Shown: positions 37,501 through 52,900 of the stretch, piece after piece
Numbering within the stretch: position 1 is the stretch's first letter
How the letters are laid out: each line of letters opens with the position of its first letter
Source: Lingula anatina
Taxonomy: Eukaryota > Brachiopoda > Lingulata > Lingulida > Lingulidae
DNA: 64,000 nt
Assembly (NCBI RefSeq): GCF_001039355.2
Contig: NW_019775524.1
Span: 248,001 to 312,000, forward strand
Direction of reading: 5' to 3'
Position numbers and translations under genes: made by a program
Notes under the pieces: model-generated
What the model was told of the DNA's origin: nothing
Databases searched by the model: none
Seen by the model: only the letters and a program-made list of their open reading frames with translations

Positions 37501-40500
37501 CGCAGCCGATATTGCAAAAACTTACTATTACATGTAATTTGACTTCTGTGGGACGTACATGTAGCGTATGAATAACGAATTCAGCGCATTTATTGTGTAT
37601 GCATTGTGTATTCCAGACACACCCAACTTAACCGACCGCATGCCTGACGCACTTCCGGCAGATTCTCAATTCATAAAAATATGTCTTCTTCTTCTTCTTA
37701 CCAGTGCATATTCCATAACGTGAGTATCAATCCTTTAATATCATGAGCAGCTGAAACGCGAGTCAGGAAAACCCCGTGCTGACCGTGGTTCCTTTTATGT
37801 TGAATCATCTGTAGATGCTCCTTATGCTCCTCTTTCTGAAGCTGCTAGAGATGGCCGTGGTGCTCATGGTGCATGGCGTCTCCCCCCCCCCTCTCCCCTA
37901 GAAGAAGCTGCTCATGCAGTCAGACCACCCTGACCTACCTTGTAACAAGCCCGAGGACGACAGTGGCAAAGGAATGAAAAGTCAACCCCGTTGAAGTCCT
38001 AACCCCGTTGAAGAACAAACAAACATTCTGACTTTAACATTCTGTTTTTAGCTCTAACCATTGTGTCTGAAAAGTGAAACAACTTAATATTTCAAACCAG
38101 GTTTAGTGAAAAACAATATTCTGTGGCTGTTGGAAAGCATTTTGGCTTTATCAAAAAACACTTGGGCTGAAGCTGTAAAAGTGACCAAGATCAGGGGTCT
38201 TTTATATGCAAGGTTTATATTTTTTCGGGAATTGGCAATCTTAGATATGCATCAAGTTGTCAAAAGTTGCCAAAGTGAAAACCATGCTAAGTTTGTCCTG
38301 GGCCTCCAATGGAACCTCAAGGAAACATAATTTAATGGAGGCATGGTAACGACTATAGGGCTATTGTAAAGTTTTGACGAATAGAAATTGTGACACGCCT
38401 TCACTCCTAATTTCTCTCTATTTATCAAGGTTGAAGGTTAGGCTTATTATTATTATTATTTTTTTTGATAAAAACGTCTTATTTGAATGACCTTAGTCGC
38501 TTACATGGTATCCGTCTTAGATATTGTAGCAAATGTGCAATGTGTTTCTACTGAGTACTTGTCTTCTCTATCACAACAGGTGTACGAGTTGTGCTTGCTT
38601 GGATGCCAAAACATGAAACAGGATTGAGCCCCAATGCACGTATGAACATTGTCCAGTGTTGGTATCGGGTTCTAGCATGTTGTCTAAGCCTTTTAAAAAG
38701 TAAAATTACCAGTGTGTTTTGATATGAATATATGAATATTCCTTTTAACGCCTAATCAGATCTCACATACAGTGTTCATTGGAGAACTTTGTATGATACA
38801 AATGTGTTCCCTTTTCTCTAATATGTCAATCGAAAATGAGTAGATAATGCGGTAGCTATTGTGTTTTTATGATATAATGTTACCATACGCCCTATGCGCA
38901 TATCAAGAAACATCAAACATAAGACTTAAATGGTTATGTCCTAGAACTCCTAACCCAAGAAAAAAATACTATGAACAAAAATCTCACAGGGAGTTATTAC
39001 AGGAAAATCTTGTAACCGAAGGTATTATATTGATGAAGTGTCACAACCTGTACTAGCACTGAATACGGTCATCAATCACCAGCTATAAGACGACGCACCA
39101 CTAATGATGCTATTAATAGCAAGTATGTAAGAAAGGGACGTCCGGTAGTATTGCTTTGTTTTGCACTGTGAGACTCTCTACAGATTGGCGCTAAACTGAA
39201 GCCTCTCGATCTTCTTTCCCATATTGGTAGTAAAAACGAATTAAGTACATTGATCTTTCCTTTTCACGTATGACAGCATGTCTTCTAGTTTGCTGAGCAG
39301 CTCTCATGACTAGCTGTTTAAACAGAGGTCTCCGTATCAAGACAATTGGCTGCAGTGCGCACAAGTCCCTTGAGTAACCCGAACATATGTCACAAGCTGA
39401 TATTTCTACCCAAGTGCCAAACGTGTCTTTTAAATGAAATCCTAAGGTGCTGTCCTTGATTTGCTCAGTTTTTTAATTTAACGGTTAAACGAACAACGCT
39501 GGAGACATTAATGTGACGGGTTTCGTTCAAGTGTTTGAGACCTAAGTAACATCGAGAAAACTTTCGCTTTTTTTAAAACTTTTTATCTGTGTTTTCATTT
39601 TGTCAAAGAGAGTATTTAGCTGGACGTAGAAAATTGTCTTGATTATTAGTGAAATCTGTACAAAAACTTAGATATAAGTTCCATAAATTAATGCAACACT
39701 GAAAATATCTAACAATGGGTCTTAACTTTTTTTAGAATTACAGTGGCATATAGGCGAAAGTTTAGACTAATATTTATGATTAACAATCCGTTCTTTTTTT
39801 GGGGGGTGGGGGGTGGGGGGTGGAGGGAGTGAAGTTACTTGGCGTCCACCATACTATCTTCGGTTACCCTGGGAGTTGGAGGTTTAACTTTCCCCAGTTT
39901 TCAAATGTACAAGACCCATAACATTAGCTTTATTTCACACACACAGTCTTCAAAACATACTACTATCTTATTACCACAAGGTCATTCAAAGAGACACATC
40001 CACGAACGTCAAATAAAGAATGCGTTGGAAATAGGCTATATAACTCCTGTAAAACTCAATTACTTACTTCATTCTCAAAACAATACAGGTACTTGTGTTT
40101 TTTCAAAAGTTAATTTTGTCATTTATACATTTATGTATCATTAAACACTTTTTCATATGTCATTTCAATAAAATGTGGTTTTGCTTAAGGCCGAATTATC
40201 AATCATATAATATGATTCATTCTTTTACGAAATAACTATTTACCCCAGTCAAAGATGGAATAGCAATAAATAGGTTATACGGGTTACATTACGGACGCCA
40301 CTGACGTGAATGCGATATTTACAGTGTCCAAACTATCCATGGTAGCCATAATTAACGATTCTCATGGAAGTAGATGGGTTACAATTTGCTGCTGAATATT
40401 GGCATCGGTGCTGAAAAGAATAATTATCTGATAATGGACTTTGCCATGTTGATAAGAAATTTCAGAAGGTTTAATTGTATGTGGGTGTATTGTGCCATGC

Positions 40501-41947
40501 GACCGGTGACCTGCTCTTAAGTAAACAGTCTAGACAACTTGTAATAGTGCACCTTTAGTAATATCAGATGCACTGTGATTGGCAGTGACATTTCAAAATG
40601 TTACAAGAAAAACATTGACGCGGATGCTGGATAACTGGCTTATTTTTCCACCGTTGAAACGCAACCTTTTGAACCCGAGATCTGATGCATGCACGTAAAA
40701 GAAACAGTCCCAAAATGGTGAAATCATGCTACCAACATTTGCGTCATAAATATTGCCATAAATCTTATCTGATTTTGCTTTCTCTCAATAAAGCCAGGAT
40801 TGTTTGGAAATGACAGGCTATATATCCAATTAACAATAGATGATGTAATACCAGTAAAATACGGACTAGGACTGCATCAATCTTTATAGTCTAGTCTGAT
40901 AAAGCGGTCATGAATATCAGAAATTATTTCAGTTTCAAATAATGATTTATTATTCTTACAAACGCATACGTCAATCCCAAACTATTGATATCTGGGTTGA
41001 TAAACAACGGCGCAGCTGTCTGGTATCGGAAATGACTATCATAAGATGTTGTTATTTCGTGACTTAGTTGCTACAGTGTTACACTGTGTATATCCCAAGG
41101 AAACAGTTTTAGCTAAAGGATATTGTCACCCTACGCCCAAAACTCCTTATTTACTGCCTTACATACATTCTTTAGGGTAATAAATGAATCTTCAATGTTA
41201 AATGACTAAATTAATTAATATTTACACATGTCATCTTATGGATGACGTCATAATTACGATTTTTTGGGTAAAAACGGAAAATCGGTTTCTCAAATTTCTC
41301 TTTTACCTGAGCACCCACGATCACCGTTTTAAGTCGATTTAATGACACCATTTAGTATTCCAAAACCCTGCCAGCGATTTTTCATAAAAATCTTGGTTCA
41401 GGCTTTATCGTCGATAAAGCAAAATCTTTACCTAGGGGCTCATAACTCAAAAACAGAAAACATTTAAACCAAAATGACGGCACGTGATTGTAGACGATAC
41501 TCTCCTGGTTATCTCTACCAATTTTGGTGATAAAAATTCGTTCAGGAATGAAGTTACGCCCCATACCGGTTGCTATCTCACCCCAAAATAGAAAGGTGTT
41601 AAACTGACGATTGAAGCTTTGAGTTGCCCATGCTTATACATTGCAACGAAAAAATATAAACGCCGATATTTTATATTTTCGAGTTTTTTTTTCTTTCTTT
41701 TAAATCAGCACAAAGATAGATGAATTATTGAATAATTAGATGCAGAAAAAACTCATTTTCGGTATCTGGATGATAATAAAGGGTTACAATAACCTTAAAA
41801 GCCTCGAGCATTGCTAGTCAGTTGTCAACAATTTTGAGCCAATATTCCTGGAGTGCATCTAGGAACCTCGGTTTAATAGAAATCACAGTTGTTATATAAT
41901 TGCTTCTGGTACAATAGGTGCTTTCATATTGAGTGCATTTTTTTTTT
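34595..41947. other. Gene-poor stretch, left part
   Basis: No supported gene in about 7.3 kb; open frames are short and lack motifs or paired splice sites. It includes a poly-T run near 36320 and a G-quadruplex-type run at 39801-39827. It ends at a 19-N gap. Confidence 0.5.
39801..39827 (+). other. G-quadruplex-type motif
   Basis: Four G-runs separated by single bases (GGGGGG T GGGGGG T GGGGGG T GGAGGG). One-base loops favour stable parallel quadruplexes. No gene is nearby, so any role is unknown. Confidence 0.6.
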
Positions 41948-41966
41948 NNNNNNNNNNNNNNNNNNN
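41948..41966. other. Assembly gap of 19 N
   Basis: A short gap between a poly-T and a poly-G run; homopolymers probably broke the assembly. Confidence 0.95.
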
Positions 41967-44900
41967 GGGGGGCTAAATAGTATGTTTGTAAAACTTACTA
42001 CCAGCTAAATCTCATCTCCCAGAGACACCATTTTTAGGTCACCTACTTTCTTTTAAATTGGGGAGGAGATGCTGCTGGGATTCGTATTTCATTGCGTCGC
42101 TTAGGATAAAGGAGGAGGAAATGCATCACTCATAAGTAAAAAGAATACTCCATCGATAGTAAGCTGACTTTGGGGCCATATCCATCCTCTGGAGATACTC
42201 TTCATGTATTGACTTTTTCCGTTTTAATTTAAGGTTCATAGCTTTCATTAATTTCTAACATATTTTCGTCAAACTGTTATATTTTCCACCTGGTGACTTG
42301 CTTATTAACATGTATACCTAAATAATTTCTCTTGGTCAAATAACCAGCCTCGCATTGAAGTTCCCTTTTTAATTTTTAACATCGTAAATAGACAGAAAGA
42401 AGTAACGTGCAGTTGTCTGAAGCATTACAATGCCGAAGCCTAAGAAATCAAACTTGTATTGCAGATCTATATTGAGTGATCTGTCAACTTATCATTTTAT
42501 TCCAGGCGATGTTTTCTGAAAAGAGCCAGTGCCCGTAAAAGGGTCTTTACTTTAAACCAAAACACCAGTTGTACATGTAGATAACACGTTGTAAATCTAT
42601 AGTAGTTCATTTAAATAAGGTAAATATCGATCTGAAGCATGAATAATGAATTCCCTGTTATTAAACATACTACTGATTTATTTGGGTCAAAACAAATTCA
42701 GATTTTTAGATCTGAAAGTTAAGATCAGTTTTCAGGCTATGGCTTTTTTGTGAAACCAGTCCGGCAAAATGAAAGATCACTTTAGAATGGTGGAGGTAAC
42801 GAGTATAGTCAAATGGGGTTCAAAGTGCTTTAAAAATGTTTGACCAATTGCATGGGGTTATTCTAAAATCTATGTAAGAGCATGCATTGAACTACTCTAA
42901 AACAAAATTAGAGGTTTAGACTGTATGTAGCCTATTCAAGAGCATAAGAGAGCCACGTGAGCTTAATTTCAGTTGTTCTAAAGCCTAAGTAGAATCACGG
43001 GTGACATTTGGGCTTTTTCTAAAACAGATAAGGCCCGGGCCAAGCTGTACGCGCCTTCCAACTCAATTGGGCACGGGCCAAGACAACGGGTCCCAGCTAG
43101 ATTTTTGGACTTGAATATTGACCCAAATTGGCCTCCTATAAACCCATGTAATCCACTGCCATATTGCAATGTGATCAGAGGCTAAAAACCATATTAAACA
43201 CCAAACATCTTCTATAGATTGGGAGGCTGTTTTTACCTTTGGATATTTGGAACAGCTTTGCTTTGTAACCGCTTTTCTCAATGGAGATGAGGTAGATATT
43301 GCAGGCATCCGTTCAAGATATTAATAGGGTTATCAACCTATCCTTTCGTAAACTGAGATTTTCTCAGAATTTATTCATTCATCAGTATAGGCCATATCAA
43401 TTGCTTATTTTTAAATGAGAACAGCACATCCTATGACCGGGAATCCCAGATGTATGTGAAATTAACAAGAATTCCAAAGTTATAGGCATATGACAGATGG
43501 TTTAACAGGAGAGGTTCAGCCATGCAAGTTAAATGGCGAACTATTCTTGTCTAGCTCTAATAAAGATGCCAGCTAGGAATTAATGTGCACTAGTAGGCCT
43601 ACTGTCATTATAATAATAAGAAAATTGCAATGCTGTTTCCAGATAAAAGTGAGTCAACATGTTTGCAATGAGTTTGTTAACTTAAGACATTTGATTATTC
43701 AAGAATGCGTTTGATATGTCAAAATGAGAGGATAATATATTTAACTGTCCAGGTTTGCTATTGGGCAGTTGATCTGACCTTTGCCAAACTATAGCACCTT
43801 TAGCGACGTATGTAAAGAGGCAAAGTTTATTATTCGGACCTAAAATAGTTGCATTTTTTAATGAAAACCACTCACTGAAAACAACGTATTCACGATCCTT
43901 AAAGTGTTTATTATGCTATAAAATTAGAATAATACATTGTGCGTAATATAAGAAAGACTCGGTTGTACAAAATCAACACAAAGAAAACATTTGAGAGTCT
44001 CCCTTGTCAATACTTAAAACCAATTACCGAGCTCTCGGTTAATTCTGTTTAAACATACTGTGTGTTTATTGGGGATTGCTTGTCTTAACTGTAGTAAATC
44101 TATAGTTAGTCTCATTTGTCAAAATAATTATATGTCACATGAAAAAACCATACAAAAATCATATTTTCAAAGGCATTGTATATAGTAAACCTTATTATAT
44201 ATAAGTCAATTTTTTCTTGTGCAGTATATCTAAAAAGTGCGCTTACAGAATTTAGAAAATACGCTTAGCAAATATGTTTCTACAAATTATACATAAACCT
44301 TCAACGGAATAGTATTTATAACAAATACCTAAGAAAAAGAAAATTCATCCAGTTTTGTCTTAGCACTCCTGCCAGAGAAAGATTAGGTTACAGTACATAC
44401 CGTTTCTAACCAATTCCTGTATACTTTTCCATTCCCGTGTTTATACGGGTCTTCTGTGACAGCGACTAGTGTGACCAAACTAGTGTGACCACACTTACAA
44501 ACAGTAATACCATCACCACGCTCAGTTTTCAGGTAACAGATTGGGATAGTAAAATCAAGGCAAGTAAGCTTTAAGGGCTCAAATGTATGACCACCTAATG
44601 TAATATACCTTACATGCGTTCGAAGAATATTGAAATGACTATATTCCACCTTCCAAATTCAGCACAGTGATTAAAATGCAAGAAACAGAAGACAATAGAA
44701 AATTTACACTTTTACGGCTGCTGTATGGAGTATCTGTAATTTTACAATTCTTTGGTACAATAAAATTTACCAAGCTATATTATGCTATAATAATGTAAAA
44801 ACTTTCAAATTGAAATATCAGTAAAGAGAGGTCATGTACATGTACTTAAAGAGCTCTGTCAGTGCCCAAAGACTTAGTTTGCCCTAGGGTTTGCGCTTAA

Positions 44901-47807
44901 CTGTACATGGTATTATGGTTGACACTTATAGCTCCATATCAGCGTCAGCCTTATTAAAAACTTATGAGATAAATACAGCCTACTTACACCACGGCGTATG
45001 GAACAAAAGGATAAAATTTTCCTACATCTCCGAATAAAAAAGATGGATCGATTTGAATATCTCCTCGTGTATTACATTTCAGTTGTTTTCGAAATAAATG
45101 CAAATCACAGATTGATTGCTTTGTCAACCCACCGCCGTTCAATTACCGTGCAATATTAGATAAATTACAGTTAACAATTGCTAATCATTCAATCCTTAAC
45201 TGGGTTTCTGGGGTTTGGTAATTGGCTTATTAGGCATCTCAAGGTAGTACCTCCACTGTCAAAAGGCATCGGCTGCGTTCAGAAATACAGGCTCAGAAAT
45301 AAGTAGGCACTTGATGATAACGACTCTCTAAATCCACCTAAGATAATCCTGAACTTTTTCTGTCAGCACAATAAGGAATTACATTGTAGGTACAGTAGGA
45401 GTGCCATCAAGCGTTTCCGTACCTAAGTTCAAACCACTACCGTTCAGTGTTTTGTTTCTTCAGTTCAAATCGCAGATTTATATGATACTAAGCATTGTGT
45501 AAATGATATCAGATCCATTCATATCAGTTTGATTATGGGCTTTTGTGAACCATTATCTTTTCGTAGAGAATATAATTGCGATGTCATTTTCAATATGAAC
45601 AAGTTGCTTCAGAAAATAAATCATTGTATATCTGAACTGAGGAACTCATAATGACCTTTCATGTGTTTCATCATTTCAAAAACATTAGAACGAATGCTAC
45701 AAACAGTGTTGGGGTAAATTGTGACCGAGCACTACTAAATTTCGGTGCCTCACTGCGGTATTAAATTACTTTTGACAAGTTCATATCTCCAAGTTCATTT
45801 ACCTTTTATTTCCCATACCTAGTATAGCTCCTTCAGGAAAATAATTAAGATTCTCGGCTTTATGAATATGTGAACACCTGTGACATTGCATGATGATACA
45901 AATTACGGTACGCGTCTTTCAGAATCAAAGAAACTTAAGAGAAATACGATGATAAGATTATAGAAAAGTCGGTATGAGCTACTGGTACTTATTTGACTCA
46001 GATATTTTATCGTTTTCATTGATATACATAGCTGTCTGGAAATGCAAGTTTTTAAAATTGGTAAAACAGGCCGAGGGGATTCGTCTTGACAGGGTGGGCT
46101 GTTTTCCCTTACTCTGCATGGTCTTATTGTGTAAAACATTAACACTGCAATCGGGAAATATCCAACGCTCCTAATATGGGTCTGTTGCCTTGTTTCTTAC
46201 ATATATACATGTACTTATGCTTACATGTCCAATCTTTAACTCACGTTTGTATACGTGTTTGTGAGTATGAGCACACGTGTATGTGCGTGCGTACGTGCGA
46301 GGAGCGCATAGGGAAACCTTTGAACGATAAGCAGGCCTATAATACAATCCTTTTGATACAGCCTGTATTATTGTTATAGCAGATTTCACAGTTACACCGA
46401 CCTTTCTGTCAATAGCTTCATTCTCGTTCACATCCCATTCTCTTTAGATCTTCAGTTGTGTCCAAACTGTCAACCGATCAGTTAAATAGTTGTCTCATCC
46501 TCTACGGCTTTAAGAATTGAATATTGGACTCATCCTCTCTTCACGCTCAAATAGTCGTATTCAGACTGTCATAGCAGGATATCTAATATTCTGATGGAGA
46601 TGAAATATGGTATATCTTGCACAATACAGTGTATAATTTATAAATAAGCGTCGATTGGTTACATCTTCTAAAACAAAGTGGAAAATATCTGCTTTAAATG
46701 TATCGAGCGGTCCATGATGTTGGCTCTTTAAGTGTTTTCTTGCTCTTGTTATACCAGTTGGTTTTAAATGAGAAAAGGACGAAAATGACAGAAGAGCGAT
46801 CACATAACTGGAAATCTGTTTCATTTATAGTGCCAGAAGTTATTAAAAAGTCCGTAAACACATGAAAAGGGACCCATCTAGGGAAAAAAAGCGCATTTTG
46901 GGGACTGTCTTAGTGCGCTGACTTAGGAGTCTTATTTTCATTAGAGAAACAATGAACGCAGAATCTATGTGAGAATTTTCAAGCTTTATACCGTACCATT
47001 TTAGCTAAAGGTTCCTAGTCCTAGTCAACGCATTGTTCAAACTATTCATCAGTTAAAAGCAATTTTTTAAGAAAAGGTATAAAGTTTACAGTGCAACTTT
47101 TGATAGTAACTTTAAACCTCTTCTACTTAAGCTATGTTAATCTACTTGAATGCATTCAAAATGCTTGACTTTAATTTCGTTATTTAGTAATAATTCTACA
47201 AAATCTGCCAGTTTTCGTATCTGTGGCTACCCAAATTTTCTAAAATTGAACCAAAATAAGATTTCAGATGATGAATTTGGTAAAAAGCATTTTAAAGAAT
47301 AACGGTGGTTTGAAACCAACGTCTACTAGTGACCAAATACAAAATTCGATTTGGATCCCTGCGCGGCAGCTGGGTCTGAGTAAATCTGAAACTTGCAGCT
47401 ACAATTCTTAAAACGTATTATCGTATCAAAGGTAGAGCTTTGAGAGGATGTAAAGTAATCAACGCTTATTCCGGAATTAAAATCACATATTCGTTGGGGA
47501 GGAGGGGGGGTGTGTGCAAGACATATGTTCTTGGATGGATGTTATATTTCTAATTGTTATTACATTCTTCTTATATGATAGAGAAACGCAGAGATATATG
47601 TTGTTGATGCCCGGTGCCCAAATGTTGTTATGTTTGATATAATCCTCATCCCCAGAGCGATCCAATTCCAGCGGCAAAAACGGCATATCCAGGAAACAAG
47701 TTATATCACAGACAGTAGATATAAAGAAACTCTTGAAAGAGGAATTCATTCCCTCGTGCTACTACAGGCGTACATGCTGCGAGCACGTGTGCCTTTGATG
47801 TAAATAA
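41967..47807. other. Gene-poor stretch, right part
   Basis: I see no supported gene. Short frames at 43063-43308 and 42978-43169 (minus) look slightly protein-like but show no recognisable motif. An alternating TG/CG tract lies at about 46240-46300. The right edge should include the globin 3' untranslated region. Confidence 0.5.
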
Positions 47808-49595
47808 TTACGTCTTCCTCATACAGAGAATGGGTACTTTTAGAAAAAACATGGTGTATTCTAAAAACTGTTGCCATGCTTGTTCAGTCTCTTCATTCCA
47901 GTGTTCCGCTGGTAATCTTGAATGTAGAGCCTCTATGAATTGAACTACCATCAACTGCAAATAGAGAACAGGATAAGGGCTTGACAATGCCGGCAAATGT
48001 GCTACTTTAAAGACAACAAAGGTATAGATAATATGAAAAGGTAATGGATTTGCTTCCTCGCGGTTTTAATATTAAAAAAAAGGGAAAATGAGATCAAACT
48101 TAGTATTTTGTATTAAATTGCTATAGATGTACATGTAGGAGCAACTATTTATGTGATCAATATTATTTCAGCAAACAGGCTTGAAAAATATATACAAACT
48201 GACCGTCTGTAAACTAATACTGTTTGTCACATCATATGTACAAGCCCTTTTGCTGCAGGGATTTCTATCACATAAAAATTGAGTAGCCCTAGTCTTACTG
48301 ACATGAAATATATCCATAAATGTCTACTTTTGCCACGCACAAAGGCCATATAGTCTCAAAATGGTTCATTCAGCAGAGGCATCAGCCATTTGCTAGCTTT
48401 GAATAGAACAGTACGCCCTATGATGCTGGTAGAAAATACATTAGACTAATTTCAGATATGTTTACCTTTGAGTCTTAATGTATTTGTAAAATACGTTTCA
48501 AATAATATTTATTATACTCCTTGTAAAATACGTAGGTCAAAGGGGATTTCCTGGAAAGCATTCCCTTTGAAAATTGTAAAGTCTTTCTTGCTCATATTTA
48601 TACCATGAGGTAGGCTATATTATTACAGAATTATAATTTTAATTATTTATGCAATAAGTAGACGAATGACAAACATGACTTTGACCTGTAGAATCGGTAC
48701 TGCTCTTCTTATTAGTGAAATTGTCGATCGCAACTCCCTCAAAAATAATAACAAAATACAAAAAACAAGGAGCAGGCAAAATATGTCAGCAGTATTTGAA
48801 GTATATCTAGAGAGCCTGAATACATCAAGACAGGACTTTCATGTTAATGCCTGAAATAAAATAGTGACTTACAGAATCATTATAGAGTCAATTAATTCTG
48901 GTTGACAATCGGTATAATAAAACAAATAAAGCACACATCCAAATGGAACTACGGAGAACAGAGTCCAGTGAATGTTCCTAACTCCCCTCACTGAGCTTTT
49001 TTTTTTCACAGTTACATCAAGACTGTTCTCTGTTTGTTTAAGAGGAAGCTAGAACGGGAGTGATTTATTTGACTAGAAAGAATAATAATCAAATAACCAA
49101 CGTTTATGAATTAAAGCAAACTCCTAAGAGTACAAAGTGAGAACTAAATTGATTCTTACGTCAACTATCCTGGGTTCAGCATGGTAGTCAATATGCCTCT
49201 CTCCAAGTTCCAGAAATACGTTGTGAATCATCACTGGTTTGTGTATCCGCGATACGGCCTTGTCAACGGACTGCATCACCCGCAGTGTGTGTCTCTTCAG
49301 TATGTCGCTGTATTCCAGCTCTTCTTGGGACATGTCCTTCAGGTGCAGGAAAGCCTCTTTTACATCGGGATGTGTTTCAAATAGTCTAAAAATTGAATAT
49401 GATATAGCATATCAAAAATTTATAGTTAAAAAGCGTTCCAAATAGTTTAAAGAGAATAGATGCCTGTCAGACTCTAACTACGTGCACTCCGTCCAGTGTA
49501 CGGTTCTACGGTTTTTCCTCTGACTGATAATTACCAATTACTCTTAAGATTTGATTTTAGATCTTGGTGTGGTTTCATACACACACAAACACACA

Positions 49596-49638
<43 letters not shown>

Positions 49639-49958
49639 GAAAAAACCCTCATATCCAAAAATCGGCCTAAACTTTAAGGCCAAAAACACAGTCTACTTCA
49701 GTTGAAAATAATTCTATTGCTATCCACTTAAATAAAAAGCTTGACCCTGACCCTAACCTATAACAGCCAAATATTTTATTCGCTGCACGATCCAAAGCCT
49801 TGACAGCCTTTAAACCACAAATCACTTTTTACGAACGGGTCCCCCATGTCTCATAGGGCACTATTTACACAGGTGGCGCAATACTTTTGTCACCCCTCAA
49901 TAGTTGGGCTACGCAAATTTATTATGGATTAAAGTAAAGGTAAAGAACACTAGGGAAT

Positions 49959-49989
<31 letters not shown>

Positions 49990-52900
49990 TTTTGGAAAAC
50001 AGTTCCCTGGGCCACATGCACAAGAGAGTCGTACTTCATCTTACACTGACTACTGTCATCATCATCATTGTTCTTCGTCCCGCGTGGGACATAAGGCCAC
50101 CACTGACTACTGTGACAAGGCTTAATTATAATACTGCTTACTTGAAGGTGTCTTTTGAAGAAAAAAAAATGAGGATCTTCAATAACAAACTATTTATTTC
50201 CCGTGAGGAACAATTAATGCACAGAAAAAAATAAAGTTTTTTTTTTCAGCGGCACGATGCACACAGTGATACACTTGAGCGAGATTATGTCTACATACAT
50301 ATCAGATTGATCAACTATTTGGCAGATGACAGAAAAACACTGGGATGGGAAATTCTCGACTTCTGTAATTTCAGTTATTTCCCCTCTATCAACACGTACA
50401 ACACGTACTTAAAGGGATAATAACTCTTCGTTTTGGCCAAAAAATAAATTTTCCTGGAGTAAATAACAATTTTCTCATACTTACCAATGGTTAATGAATC
50501 CATTTCTACATTCAAAGTTAGTCCCTGTTTTTTTTTCTAAAAAGTTTGGTTTTTTGTTAAAATCTCTTAAGAGATTACAACAGAGTATTGCCATCAATGG
50601 AGGTCACGTAGTCTGAAGACAAGCTCAGATATCAGAATAATAGCTTTAACTCCTGTTTTTGTCGTAAAACAGAATATGTTATATTTCTATGAGTTATTCA
50701 CAATGTTTTTATTGTGAAATATAGACCTCATACGAAGAGTTATTATCCCTTTAACCCGCATTCAATTGAAACCTGTCATTTCTGTCAGACCTCCCCACTA
50801 ATATAACAAAGACCACAGGAAAATCCCTTGAAACCATGAATTCACAGATTCCCGTTGATTGGACAACTGACGTATTGTTATTTTTCCCCTGGGCTCCAAT
50901 GTGTTCATATCAAGGCAACTCCTCGTAAAATACATCACTTAAAGCACCTGTTATTATGTTGTACTACACGAGTAAGCATACTCGTACTTGAGCTCGAGGT
51001 AGATTTACGCCTACAGGCACATTCACATATTGCAATGGCAGTAATAAGATACACCCAAAGTCGTCCCGTCTACTTTGTGGCAGTGTTGCCTTCCAGAAAA
51101 CTGGTTTGCATTCAGTGATAGATATAATTCATTAAATGTGTTTAAAAACCCCACTGTGCTACGTCCCTTTAAGGTTATAACCAATGGGGTATAATAACTC
51201 ATCAAACGCCAGTGGGTTAAAACACGCTTAATTCGTGAATGGCATGAAAAGCATTCTGTCTGTCCATCTGTCCGCCTGCCTGTCTGTGTCTGTCTGTCTG
51301 CCTGCCTGTCTGTGTCTGTCTGTCTGCCTGCATGTCTGTCTGTTAATCATTGTAAATAATGGTTATAAACTTTATGGAACGACTAGACCGGTGCCAAGTT
51401 GTATCACAGCGCACAATAACTTGGATTATTTTGATTAATCAAAACTAATTAGTGATTGTAACCTGCCATTGGTAACCTGGTAACCTGCTTCTGAAGCTTT
51501 TCAGTTGGATGTTAAGCAAATTTACATCTTACTCATAGCAACGAGCAAAGCTAAGGTGAATCTGCTACCTGATCATCTTATGTGCGGTTTATCCGATGAG
51601 ATACAGTCGTTCGTCTTAGTCACAGTCGCATCGTGTAAGCCGCCTGAATTCATCCGTCTTTCTGACACGCAATGCAAGGAAACCTCACGTTATTTTGTAC
51701 AAAACGCTACATCTACTTAGATAATGGCACCATGCTTCAGAAGACTTACACATGTAGTCATAGCATGCTATATTCTTGGAATCTCTCCATGTTGAACTTT
51801 AAGAACACAAGCAGACGCCACTTTTGGTTCAGATACACTCTCGTAAACCTAACAAGAAATCACGCTCCTTTTTTCAGAGATATCAAATATTATATGAAGC
51901 AGAAAAAAAACAAATCGGCTACAGTAATTGGTAAACTAAGAAGGACTAAAACACAACCTGTTTCTGGAGTGGAATATAATTTAACGTCTAACAGATGAAC
52001 TCGATCATCTGGCAGTCAGACCTTAGAACATTTAACGTAGATTTACAATTTCTAGCAGCCGTTAGCTGTTAACATGATGAATTGAGAGCGGTATTGGCCT
52101 ATTGGAGACTCATGTTACGTGGTTGAATAACCATAACGCAAGACAAATTGATTGTCAGCACTTCACTTGTCCGCTGATCGCTATGTCATTTCTAGTCGAA
52201 TTTATATCCATCTTTGAAGTGTTTAGCAGCAGAATGCCATGGCATTAACCGGTAGGGTTTTGAGTCAGATCCTCTGGAAGCACCTGACTCGTTTTATGAT
52301 GATATTGGTTTGCTTTTTAAACCCGTGCGAACTAAACTCCATGTGAACGGTTAAAAAAACAGCCCTAATCCTTTAGAGATATGTCGTAGTACAAGAAGGT
52401 TTAGTTGAAGCATGAAACACGTTTCGATCGTCAAGGAAAAACATATAGTTCACTGGAGAGGGCGATCATGCAAGAGCATTTCATTTTTTTCTCTTAAAGT
52501 GCACATAGTGTAAAACAGCTGAGACATAATTATAAGGGGAATGGAAGAGTATCAGAGACTGGATTGACTATCATTTCATTTCAATACCAACTGCTGGGCT
52601 GATATCTACCTAATTGATGCTAAAACCGTCAACTGTTAATGGATCTTAATTTCGTACGCTTTGCCGTTTAAATGTTTAATACATGTAGCGTTTTAGGAAT
52701 TAATCAACTATGAAAACAAATGATAATACGGGATTATCTAAATTTCAATATGCCCACTTTTCAAGTATATTAATGAGAGTCAGACTTCAACGCTAAAGCA
52801 TGTCTACAATGGATTGCATGATTTCGAATTCGGTGGTTAAAAAGATGAAAAATTAGAAATTCTAACATGCTAAAAGCCAGTTCCCACTGAACACACAACT

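Noticed and set aside
42978-43308. Tryptophan-rich minus-strand frames
   Set aside because: They look faintly protein-like, but I see no recognisable domain, splice sites or repeat match.
51240-51438. Cys/Leu/Ser-rich 67-codon frame
   Set aside because: Encoded by the TCTG/CCTG microsatellite.
51672-51998. 108-codon plus-strand frame in globin intron 1
   Set aside because: No motif, biased composition, no splice context; probably chance.
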